Shown here piece by piece: positions 1 through 5,214 of a stretch of 5,214 bases of DNA. Position 1 is the first letter of the stretch, and every line of letters starts with the position of its first letter. The position numbers and the translations under genes were made by a program. Source of the stretch: Propionibacteriaceae bacterium (GTDB lineage: Bacteria > Actinomycetota > Actinomycetes > Propionibacteriales > Propionibacteriaceae); NCBI GenBank assembly GCA_030528545.1, contig JAUMYR010000059.1, positions 10,263 through 15,476 of the forward strand, in the 5' to 3' direction. A model generated the notes under the pieces. It did not search any database and was not told the DNA's origin. It saw only the letters and a list, made by a program, of their open reading frames with translations.

Positions 1-383
1 GGCTGCCGCTCGCAGATGCTGGTGAGCCAGTGCGTGCCGTCGCGGCTGCCGAGGATCAGGCGCGGGACGACGAGCAGCGACGACTCGGCGGAATGGTCGG
101 GGTCGAACCCGAAGGAGCCGATCGCCAGCGGCCCGGTGCCGAAGACCCCTGGTAGCTCGGTCTCGTGCTCAATCTCGCTCGATGTTTCCTCCCACCAGAC
201 ATCGGCGGCGTCTGGGCAGTCGGTGGTGAACCGGAGGGCCTCACCGATGGCGATGAACCCCTCGCCGCGCCGCACGAAGGCCGCGCAGGGCTGGTCATCG
301 GCCAGGTAGTCCAGGAGGCACCCCGGATCCTCGATGGCGACAGTGAGTGCCCGCAGCCGCGGCAGGCCGGTGGTGAACGTCAC
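1..383 (-). CDS. menF: Isochorismate synthase, N-terminal part (cut by left edge)
   Basis: Isochorismate synthase isomerises chorismate to isochorismate in the cytosol, the entry step to menaquinone or to salicylate/catechol siderophores. Translating the minus strand from GTG at 383 gives 127 codons open to the window edge. Family traits visible are an opening FTTGLPRLRALTV (residues 3-15), FVRRGEGF (36-43), a WW pair (63-64), GTGPLAIGSFGFDPD (82-96) and SSLLVVPRLILG (101-112). This is the typical N-terminal half of chorismate-binding enzymes of the EntC/MenF/DhbC type. The catalytic chorismate-binding half lies off-window. The start is well bounded, because an in-frame TAG lies only three codons before the GTG, and no Shine-Dalgarno sequence is visible. 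It follows the membrane-protein gene on the same strand by 55 bp. A salicylate synthase or another chorismate enzyme is possible but less likely; whether it serves quinone or siderophore synthesis is inferred from the nearby reductase. Confidence 0.85.
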   Translation of the reverse strand, partial: MTFTTGLPRLRALTVAIEDPGCLLDYLADDQPCAAFVRRGEGFIAIGEALRFTTDCPDAADVWWEETSSEIEHETELPGVFGTGPLAIGSFGFDPDHSAESSLLVVPRLILGSRDGTHWLTSICERQ

Positions 384-389
384 TCGCGC

Positions 390-418
390 AGACTATCCGA
401 GGCACTTGAAGCGGGCAA
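390..418 (-). promoter_or_regulatory. Putative leaderless promoter of the isochorismate synthase gene
   Basis: Read on the minus strand, TTGCCC (418-413) is followed by a 17-nt spacer and TAGTCT (395-390), then 6 nt and the GTG start at 383. The -35 matches TTGACA at 4 of 6 positions and the -10 fits the actinobacterial TANNNT form. The predicted transcription start coincides with the GTG, so the mRNA would be leaderless, which agrees with the missing Shine-Dalgarno. It lies in the short gap after the upstream membrane-protein stop, so the synthase could be expressed apart from the peptidase pair. Confidence 0.55.
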
Positions 419-438
419 AGACTGCCTTGACGCGGGCT

Positions 439-1332
439 CTAGGGTTCCCGGTACCCGCCAACGGCGTCCTCGCTGGCCGGTGCCGGAGGCAGCAACCGCC
501 GTGCCGCGGCGCGGACCTGCCCAGGTAGCGGTGCCTCCTCAACGAACTCGCGTTGCATCCACAACACCAGCCCGCGACGGTCATGCCATCGCACGCTGAG
601 CCGGGTCACAACGAGATAGATCACCGCGGAGGCGGTCAGCAGCATGTATCCGGACTGCCACTTTTGCGGCATCGATCCAAGCAGCGAGAACAGCGCGTTG
701 AGGTTGCCGGGCAGGTCGCTGGCCGCGGTGAGGTAGTACAGCAGGTAGGGCATCGCGTAGGCGAGCAGGGTGGCCCGGTGCAGGCGCCAGCCCGGCCAGC
801 CGCGGCGCAGCGTCCCGATCCTCCAGGCCAGTGGGGCGGGCAGGGCCGGGGCGAGGACGCTCAGCAGGTTGCCGATCCCCAGCCAGAGCAGCATCGGGTA
901 CAGCACCCTGGGCACGGTCAGCGCTAGATCGTCGGCGCCCTCGACCCAGCAGGTGACCCCGAAGGTAATGAGCGACATCGGGATCACCACCACCATCACC
1001 TGCACCAGGTTCTTGACCGCGATCAGGGAGGCGAAGGAGCGGCCCGCCTCCAGCGCCCGCACGGTCCGGAGGATGTCGTGGCCGAACACGTTGGTGGTGG
1101 TGACATCGGCCATGATGAAAGTGGCGAAATAGACCGTAAACAGCGACACGATGTCGTACTGTTCGCTGGCCACCAGCGGCCAGAGGAGCAGATAGCCAGC
1201 GGCGAGCAGGGCGTTGAACGCAACGCCCTGAAGCCACCCCATCGGCAGCGTAAACGTCCACCGGAGTTCGTCGTGGAGCCATCCCCACACGAGCCGCGGG
1301 GTGACCGGGCTGTCCCGGAGCCCCCGGCTCAA
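439..1332 (-). CDS. Six-helix integral membrane protein, ABC-2-type permease-like
   Basis: The 297-aa product is dominated by hydrophobic segments at about residues 33-54, 61-80, 102-129, 143-163, 187-205 and 227-246, separated by short polar loops. The C-terminal tail (about 247-297) is basic and Pro/Ala-rich, with Arg/His near the last helix. Six helices with a cytosolic N-terminal stretch resemble ABC-2-type permease subunits, but no diagnostic motif is visible and no ATP-binding protein is encoded in the window. The TTG at 1332 overlaps the prolyl oligopeptidase stop (TTGA), which suggests translational coupling in a two-gene operon. No clear Shine-Dalgarno precedes it. An alternative start is GTG at 1290 (residue 15), which would remove only the hydrophilic N-terminus. 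The stop is TAG at 441-439. Integral membrane location is well supported; a transport function and any substrate are not established. Confidence 0.75.
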   Translation of the reverse strand: MSRGLRDSPVTPRLVWGWLHDELRWTFTLPMGWLQGVAFNALLAAGYLLLWPLVASEQYDIVSLFTVYFATFIMADVTTTNVFGHDILRTVRALEAGRSFASLIAVKNLVQVMVVVIPMSLITFGVTCWVEGADDLALTVPRVLYPMLLWLGIGNLLSVLAPALPAPLAWRIGTLRRGWPGWRLHRATLLAYAMPYLLYYLTAASDLPGNLNALFSLLGSMPQKWQSGYMLLTASAVIYLVVTRLSVRWHDRRGLVLWMQREFVEEAPLPGQVRAAARRLLPPAPASEDAVGGYREP

Positions 1333-3344
1333 TTCTGGGCCGAAGGCACGCTGAGCCCCGTGAAGTGGGCCGCGAATGCCAGCTGATCGGCGAACTCGGC
1401 GGCCGCGGCGTCCTTGGGCTTGCCAGCGCCGTGCCCGGCCCGGGTGTCGACGCTCAGCAGCACGGGGGCATCGGCGGCCTGGGCGGCCTGTAGCGTCGCG
1501 GCGAATTTGTAACTGTGCGCCGGGACCACCCGGTCGTCGTGGTCGCCGGTCGTGATGAGCGTCGCCGGGTAGCGGGTCTGGGCCCGCACGTTGTGCAGCG
1601 GCGAATAGGCCAGCAGATAGTCCAGGGCGCCATCGTCGGGGTCGCCGTAGTCATCGATCCAGGCCCACCCGATCGTGAACTTGTGGAACCGGGCCATGTC
1701 CAAGACGCCGACGCCGGGCAGCACGGCCGCCCACAGCTCGGGACGCTGGGTCAGCGCGGCCCCGGCGAGCAGGCCGCCGTTGGAGCGTCCGTGCAGTGCC
1801 AGCTGGGCGGTGGTGGTGATCCCTTCGGCCACGAGTTGTTCCGCGACGGCGTAGAGGTCGTCGAACACATTCTGTTTGCGCTCCTTCGTCCCGGCACGGT
1901 GCCAGTCGCTGCCGAACTCGCCGCCGCCGCGCAGGTTGGGGACGCACAGCACCCCTCCCGCTTCGACCCAGGCGGACAAGATGGCGCGAAACTCCGGGTT
2001 CATCGCGATGTTGAACCCGCCATAACCCCAGATCAGGGTCGGGCGGGGGCCCTCGCTATGGCGGGCGCGGACGACGAAGGCGGGCACCGGGGTGCCGTCC
2101 TTGCTGGTCGCCCAGATCCGTGTGGTCGTGGCCTCCGGTGCCACCCGTCCCGGTGATGGCAAGCGCCGATGCTGGATCACCCGCGTGCCGTCGCGGGACA
2201 CGGCGTGACGGGTGCCCCGGTCGACATAGCTTGTGGTCTTGACGAAGAACTCGTCTGAGTCCCCGGTCTCGATCGCCACGACGCTCAGCCCGCCGCCGAG
2301 TGGCACTTCCTCGCCCAGCTCCCCGGAGTCCGAGGCCAGGAGGACGCGGTGTTGGGCGTCGTGGGAATAGCACAGCACCAATCCGGAGGCGGTCAGCTCG
2401 ACGCTGAGCAGCACGTCGGTCTCGTGTTCGGCGACGACACCGCGGCGCTGGCCAGTCATCAGGTCGATCGCGGCTAGGCGGCGGCGTGGGGCCTCGGCGT
2501 TGGTGAGGGTGTAGAGCAGGTCGCCGCGGATACCGACCGGCTCCCATTCGTCGTCCCTGCCGGTCACCAGGTGAATCCATTCCTGGCTGTCCCAGCGCCG
2601 CGCCCTCAGGTCGTTGCCCGGTGAGGCCCCGGTGCTGGTGCTCAAGACGAACCACTCGTCGTGGCGCGGGTGGTGGTGGGCGAACAGCCGGGGCTCGTCC
2701 GCTTCGGCGAACAGCACCTCGTCGGCTGAGGCCGGGGTGCCCACCGTGTGGCGCATCAGCCTGCCAGCCCCCTGTTCCTCGATCAGGGCGGCGCCGGAGG
2801 GGGCGTCGTAGGCCCAGTAGCTGAACGAATGCCCATCCGGCAGCCAGACCGGGACCTGCCACTTGCACCACTCGATGACCTCACCGGTGTCGGCGCCGCT
2901 GGCGACCTCGCGGACCCGGATCGTCCACCAGTCGGAGCCGCCGTCGGAGACGCAGTAGGCCAGCAGCGTCCCGTCCGGGCTGACCGCCGCCGCGCTGACC
3001 GCCACCGTGCCGTCGGCGGAGAAGGAGTTCGGGTCGAGCAGCACCCGGCCTGTTTCCAGCCCGTCGAGGTCTTCGGCAGTGACCAGCACGTCCTGGTTGG
3101 TGCCGTCGTTGTGCCAGGCGAAGTAGCGTCCGCCGCGCACGAAGGGGCAACCGCGGGTCGGCGCGGTCAGCAAAGCGGTGACGCTGTCCCGGAAAGCCTC
3201 ACGGGCGGGCAACTGCGCCAGCACCGATTCGGCCAGCTCGTTCTGGGCGGCGACGAAGGCCGTTACCTTTGGGCCGGTGCCCTCCAGCCAGCGGTAGGGG
3301 TCGTCTTCGGGGCCGTCGGTGTGGGTGGTGGGGTAGGTCAGCAC
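1329..3344 (-). CDS. Prolyl oligopeptidase, serine peptidase family S9A
   Basis: This is a cytosolic serine peptidase that cleaves short peptides after proline. The 671-aa product has the family architecture: an N-terminal PTTH...DPYRWLE segment (residues 5-21), a beta-propeller region (about 65-400) and a C-terminal alpha/beta hydrolase domain (about 405-665). The catalytic serine is S521 in GRSNGGLL. The acid is D603 in DHDDRVVP and the histidine is H638 in RAGHGAGKP. W562 (IGWAW) and R605 match the porcine enzyme's proline-stacking tryptophan and substrate-binding arginine by motif alignment. Length is close to the usual ~700 aa. The N-terminal linker between PTTH and DPYRWLE is about ten residues shorter than common in the family. 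There is no signal peptide. GTG at 3344 is the first possible start after an in-frame TAG at 3356-3354. The gene overlaps the downstream membrane-protein start and is divergent from the dehydrogenase. An oligopeptidase B specificity is less likely, given the overall resemblance to prolyl oligopeptidase. Confidence 0.93.
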   Translation of the reverse strand: MLTYPTTHTDGPEDDPYRWLEGTGPKVTAFVAAQNELAESVLAQLPAREAFRDSVTALLTAPTRGCPFVRGGRYFAWHNDGTNQDVLVTAEDLDGLETGRVLLDPNSFSADGTVAVSAAAVSPDGTLLAYCVSDGGSDWWTIRVREVASGADTGEVIEWCKWQVPVWLPDGHSFSYWAYDAPSGAALIEEQGAGRLMRHTVGTPASADEVLFAEADEPRLFAHHHPRHDEWFVLSTSTGASPGNDLRARRWDSQEWIHLVTGRDDEWEPVGIRGDLLYTLTNAEAPRRRLAAIDLMTGQRRGVVAEHETDVLLSVELTASGLVLCYSHDAQHRVLLASDSGELGEEVPLGGGLSVVAIETGDSDEFFVKTTSYVDRGTRHAVSRDGTRVIQHRRLPSPGRVAPEATTTRIWATSKDGTPVPAFVVRARHSEGPRPTLIWGYGGFNIAMNPEFRAILSAWVEAGGVLCVPNLRGGGEFGSDWHRAGTKERKQNVFDDLYAVAEQLVAEGITTTAQLALHGRSNGGLLAGAALTQRPELWAAVLPGVGVLDMARFHKFTIGWAWIDDYGDPDDGALDYLLAYSPLHNVRAQTRYPATLITTGDHDDRVVPAHSYKFAATLQAAQAADAPVLLSVDTRAGHGAGKPKDAAAAEFADQLAFAAHFTGLSVPSAQN

Positions 3345-3350
3345 GGGCCA

Positions 3351-3356
3351 ACTCTA
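3351..3356 (-). promoter_or_regulatory. Putative -10 box of leaderless prolyl oligopeptidase transcript
   Basis: On the minus strand TAGAGT (3356-3351) lies 6 nt before the GTG start at 3344, the spacing expected when transcription begins at the start codon. No Shine-Dalgarno is present. No -35 hexamer is recognisable at 17-18 nt; that region is occupied by the GC-rich inverted repeat at 3363-3389, so activation by a bound regulator is conceivable. The call rests on the -10 and on its parallel with the isochorismate synthase start. Confidence 0.42.
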
Positions 3357-3362
3357 TGCGAA

Positions 3363-3389
3363 CCGGCCCGTGGCGCCGCCGCGGGCCGG
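3363..3389. repeat. 27-bp GC-rich inverted repeat in the divergent promoter region
   Basis: Arms at 3363-3374 and 3378-3389 pair at 11 of 12 positions (one T-G wobble at 3371/3381) around a 3-nt centre, GCC. The outer eight base pairs, CCGGCCCG with CGGGCCGG, are perfect. It lies between the prolyl oligopeptidase and dehydrogenase starts, just beyond the putative peptidase -10. It could be an operator shared by the divergent genes or a hairpin in the dehydrogenase leader RNA. There is no U-tract, so it does not look like an intrinsic terminator. In DNA this GC-rich some dyad symmetry is expected by chance, but 11 of 12 is notable. Confidence 0.6.
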
Positions 3390-3431
3390 GACTCCGTGCG
3401 CGGCCGAGATCCCACCGATATCGTGGAGACG

Positions 3432-3438
3432 AAAGGAG
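3432..3438 (+). promoter_or_regulatory. Ribosome-binding site fixing the dehydrogenase start
   Basis: AAAGGAG ends 5 nt before ATG 3444. It favours this ATG over the in-frame GTG at 3423, which lies upstream of the site and has no comparable sequence in front of it. Confidence 0.8.
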
Positions 3439-3443
3439 CAACG

Positions 3444-4379
3444 ATGAAGCTGCTGATCTCCACCCTGACCGAACTGGGCGACCTGGACCTCCCCGATGGT
3501 GTCGAGGCCGTGTGGATTGATGAGGCCCAGCGGGTCCCCGAGGAGCACAGGGACGCCGAAGGTATCGTTTGCTGGGGAACGAACCCGGATCTGGCTGGTT
3601 TCTTCGCCGACCTGCCCAGGCTGGGCTGGATACAGACCTATCTCGCCGGACCCGACAAGATCATGGCGCTGGACCTCCCAGACCACGTCGTCATCACCAA
3701 CGGCGCCCATTTCCACGATCTGACGGTGGCAGAGCATGCGCTGGGACTGACGCTGGCCCTGCTGCGCGGCCTCCCGGCCTGCGCCAGAGCCCAGCGGGAG
3801 CACCGCTGGGCCAGCGAGCTGGGTGGGGTGCAGCCGATGCGGCCGCGGGAAGCCGTTACCACACTGATCGGCACCAACGCCGTGGTGTGGGGGTTCGGCG
3901 GCATCGGCCAGGCCATCGGGCGGCTGCTCGCCGCCTTCGGCGCGAACGTCACCGGCATCGCCACCACGGCGGGCGAGCGGGCCGGGTTCCCGGTCACCGA
4001 CGACGTGGACGCGGCGCTGGCTGGGGCCGAAGTCCTCATCATGGTGCTGCCCCACCGTGTGGACACCATCAAGGCGCTCAATGAACGCACCCTGGGCCTG
4101 CTTCCGGCTCGCGCGGTGGTGGTCAACGTCGGGCGGGGCTCCGGGGTCGACGAGGACGCGCTGGTGGCGGCGCTGAGCACCGGACGCCTGGCCGGGGCAG
4201 GCCTGGATGTCACCAGCACCGAGCCGCTCCCGGCCGATTCCCCGCTGTGGGAGGCCCCCAACCTCATCATCACCCCACATTCGGCGGGCGGGCGCCCGGT
4301 TGGGGCTGAGCAGCGCATCGCCCACAACGTCCGGGCCTACCTGGGGGAGGGCGACTATATCGGCCAGATGCCTCGCTAA
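3444..4379 (+). CDS. D-isomer-specific 2-hydroxyacid dehydrogenase (NAD(P)-dependent)
   Basis: The 311-aa protein belongs to the family that interconverts 2-ketoacids and D-2-hydroxyacids using NAD(P)H in the cytosol. The nucleotide-binding glycine motif is GFGGIG at residues 150-155. The catalytic residues are all visible: R231 in NVGRGSGVDEDAL, E260 in DVTSTEPLP and H279 in ITPHSAGG. The N-terminal part (1-95) and the last ~30 residues form the split catalytic domain, with the cofactor domain between. Length is typical of the family (about 310-330 aa). After the second strand (VTGIATTAG, about 169-177) the acidic residue that normally holds NAD is missing, which hints at NADP use or relaxed preference. 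The ATG has a good Shine-Dalgarno. The substrate cannot be told from sequence; glyoxylate/hydroxypyruvate-type or bulkier ketoacids are possible. It is divergent from the peptidase and lies 134 bp before the flavoprotein gene on the same strand. Confidence 0.93.
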   Translation: MKLLISTLTELGDLDLPDGVEAVWIDEAQRVPEEHRDAEGIVCWGTNPDLAGFFADLPRLGWIQTYLAGPDKIMALDLPDHVVITNGAHFHDLTVAEHALGLTLALLRGLPACARAQREHRWASELGGVQPMRPREAVTTLIGTNAVVWGFGGIGQAIGRLLAAFGANVTGIATTAGERAGFPVTDDVDAALAGAEVLIMVLPHRVDTIKALNERTLGLLPARAVVVNVGRGSGVDEDALVAALSTGRLAGAGLDVTSTEPLPADSPLWEAPNLIITPHSAGGRPVGAEQRIAHNVRAYLGEGDYIGQMPR

Positions 4380-4450
4380 ACCTGTCGGCTCAGCTCTGAC
4401 CAGGGACGATAACCCTTCTGCTGCTGCCCGCAGCGTGATAACCGGCGGGG

Positions 4451-4481
4451 TTGGCACCGCGGGGACGGGCTCCCGTAGACT
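4451..4481 (+). promoter_or_regulatory. Putative promoter of the geranylgeranyl-reductase-family gene
   Basis: TTGGCA (4451-4456, 5 of 6 matches to TTGACA) and TAGACT (4476-4481, a common high-GC actinobacterial -10 form) are separated by 19 nt. Transcription would start near 4488, giving a leader of about 25 nt that contains the Shine-Dalgarno AGGAG (4501-4505). The spacer is 1-2 nt longer than usual and holds a short dyad (4465-4476). The rest of the 4380-4513 gap shows no gene and no convincing terminator after the dehydrogenase, so read-through from that gene is also possible. Confidence 0.55.
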
Positions 4482-4513
4482 GACCCGGCAACCGACCCAC
4501 AGGAGTAATCAGC

Positions 4514-5214
4514 ATGCCCGTCACTGAGGCTGATGTCATCGTCGTCGGCGCAGGCCCCGCGGGGTCGTCGACCGCCATCCACCTCGCCCGCCGCGGGCTC
4601 AGCGTCGTCTTGCTGGAGAAATCGGTTTTCCCGCGCGACAAGGTCTGCGGTGATGGGTTGACGCCACGGGCGACGCGCCAGCTGATCCGGCTGGGCATCG
4701 ATACCTCCGAGGCGAACGGCTGGCTGCACAACAAGGGCCTGCGCATCTACGGGGGGCGGGTCCAGCCCTTCGAGATGCCCTGGCCCGAACTGGCCGACTT
4801 CCCGAATTACGGCCTCGTCCGGCCCCGCGCCGACTTCGACGACCTGCTGGCCAAGCACGCCGTCGCCGCCGGGGCGCGGATGTTCGAGGACACCAACGTC
4901 ACCGAGGCGATCCTGGACGAGCGAAGCGGCCGCATCATCGGGGTCCGGGCCAAGGACGGCCGGGAGTTCCGGGCGCCCCTGGTCGTGGCGGCCGACGGCA
5001 ACTCGGCCCGGCTGGCGATCAGCATGGGGCTGAACAAGCGCGACGACCGGCCGATGGGGGTGGCGGTGCGCACCTACTACACCTCGCCGCGCCACGACGA
5101 TGACTACCTGGAGTCCTGGCTGGAACTGTGGGACGGCACACCCGGTCAGTCCAACCTGCTGCCCGGCTACGGCTGGATCTTCGGCATGGGTGACGGCACC
5201 TGCAACGTCGGCCT
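4514..5214 (+). CDS. Geranylgeranyl reductase family FAD-dependent oxidoreductase, N-terminal part (cut by right edge)
   Basis: The family uses FAD to saturate isoprenoid double bonds; actinobacterial members include the menaquinone-tail reductase MenJ. The open frame gives 233 codons to the window edge. Visible features are the Rossmann motif DVIVVGAGPAGSS (residues 7-19, GxGxxG at 12-17), E35 ending the second strand for the FAD ribose, the family block FPRDKVCGDGLTP (39-51), a VRPRADFDDLL segment, a VVAADGNSAR motif that contacts FAD, and YGWIFGMGDGTCNVG at the cut end. The start is ATG 4514, with AGGAG eight nt upstream. The missing C-terminal half would hold most of the prenyl-binding cavity, so the substrate (menaquinone tail, geranylgeranyl chain or archaeol-like lipid) cannot be read here. 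The nearby isochorismate synthase favours a quinone role; this is inference. Confidence 0.9.
   Translation, partial: MPVTEADVIVVGAGPAGSSTAIHLARRGLSVVLLEKSVFPRDKVCGDGLTPRATRQLIRLGIDTSEANGWLHNKGLRIYGGRVQPFEMPWPELADFPNYGLVRPRADFDDLLAKHAVAAGARMFEDTNVTEAILDERSGRIIGVRAKDGREFRAPLVVAADGNSARLAISMGLNKRDDRPMGVAVRTYYTSPRHDDDYLESWLELWDGTPGQSNLLPGYGWIFGMGDGTCNVG

Noticed and set aside
16..599. Plus-strand open frames at the left edge
   Set aside because: They overlap the isochorismate synthase and the 3' end of the membrane-protein gene and show no recognisable domain; composition is that of shadow frames.
1318..1330. Short perfect hairpin GAGCC-CCC-GGCTC at the membrane-protein start
   Set aside because: Five base pairs in GC-rich coding sequence is unremarkable; no evidence that it controls translation.
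3419..3424. TATCGT as a -10 box for the dehydrogenase
   Set aside because: It fits TANNNT but no -35 is recognisable, and the predicted start would fall at or inside the Shine-Dalgarno, leaving too short a leader.
2748..4379. Long plus-strand open frame extending the dehydrogenase about 230 residues upstream
   Set aside because: The extension is antisense to the well-supported prolyl oligopeptidase and has no family resemblance; the dehydrogenase begins at ATG 3444 with its own Shine-Dalgarno.
4422..4435. Small hairpin GCTG-CCCG-CAGC as a terminator after the dehydrogenase
   Set aside because: Only four to five base pairs and no T-tract follows; too weak to call.
4408..4443. Direct repeat GATAACC (4408-4414 and 4437-4443), 29 bp apart
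   Set aside because: A repeated 7-mer is expected about by chance in a 134-bp gap; no symmetry or further copies support an operator.
3354..4457. 367-codon minus-strand open frame opposite the dehydrogenase
   Set aside because: Low-complexity Gly/Arg/Pro/Ala-rich translation typical of antisense frames in GC-rich DNA; the plus strand encodes a dehydrogenase with all catalytic motifs.
4376..5095. 239-codon minus-strand open frame opposite the flavoprotein
   Set aside because: Antisense shadow of a gene with clear FAD-binding and family motifs.

Overview
The window is GC-rich DNA with tightly packed genes, strong GC bias at third codon positions, GTG/TTG starts and TANNNT-type -10 boxes. The protein families fit an actinomycete (Actinomycetota). 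I cannot name the genus from the sequence.

Layout: there are five protein-coding genes, two of them cut by the window edges, and no RNA genes, IS elements or CRISPR arrays. Three genes lie on the minus strand. Reading leftward from a divergent promoter region, they are a 671-aa cytosolic prolyl oligopeptidase (3344-1329), a six-helix membrane protein resembling an ABC-2-type permease (1332-439, its start overlapping the peptidase stop), and the N-terminal 127 codons of an isochorismate synthase (383-1, running off the left edge). Two genes lie on the plus strand: a D-2-hydroxyacid dehydrogenase (3444-4379) and the first 233 codons of a geranylgeranyl-reductase-family flavoprotein (from 4514, running off the right edge).

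How they may work together: isochorismate synthase makes the first committed intermediate of menaquinone (or of a salicylate/catechol siderophore). The flavoprotein family includes the actinobacterial enzyme that saturates a double bond of the menaquinone isoprenoid tail. Their proximity suggests a respiratory-quinone neighbourhood. The dehydrogenase, peptidase and membrane protein have no established quinone role, so any link is inference from position.

Regulation: the isochorismate synthase and the peptidase each begin at a GTG exactly 6 nt after a TANNNT hexamer, with no Shine-Dalgarno sequence, which is the signature of leaderless transcripts. In both cases the first three bases of the hexamer (TAG) are also the in-frame stop that fixes the start codon. 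The two plus-strand genes instead have clear Shine-Dalgarno sites. A GC-rich 27-bp inverted repeat sits in the 99-bp divergent region, and a promoter-like element with a 19-bp spacer precedes the flavoprotein.

I see nothing that demands a wholly new biological system. The most useful leads are the unannotated minus-strand menF start at the left edge, the matching leaderless promoters, and the orphan permease coupled to a peptidase.
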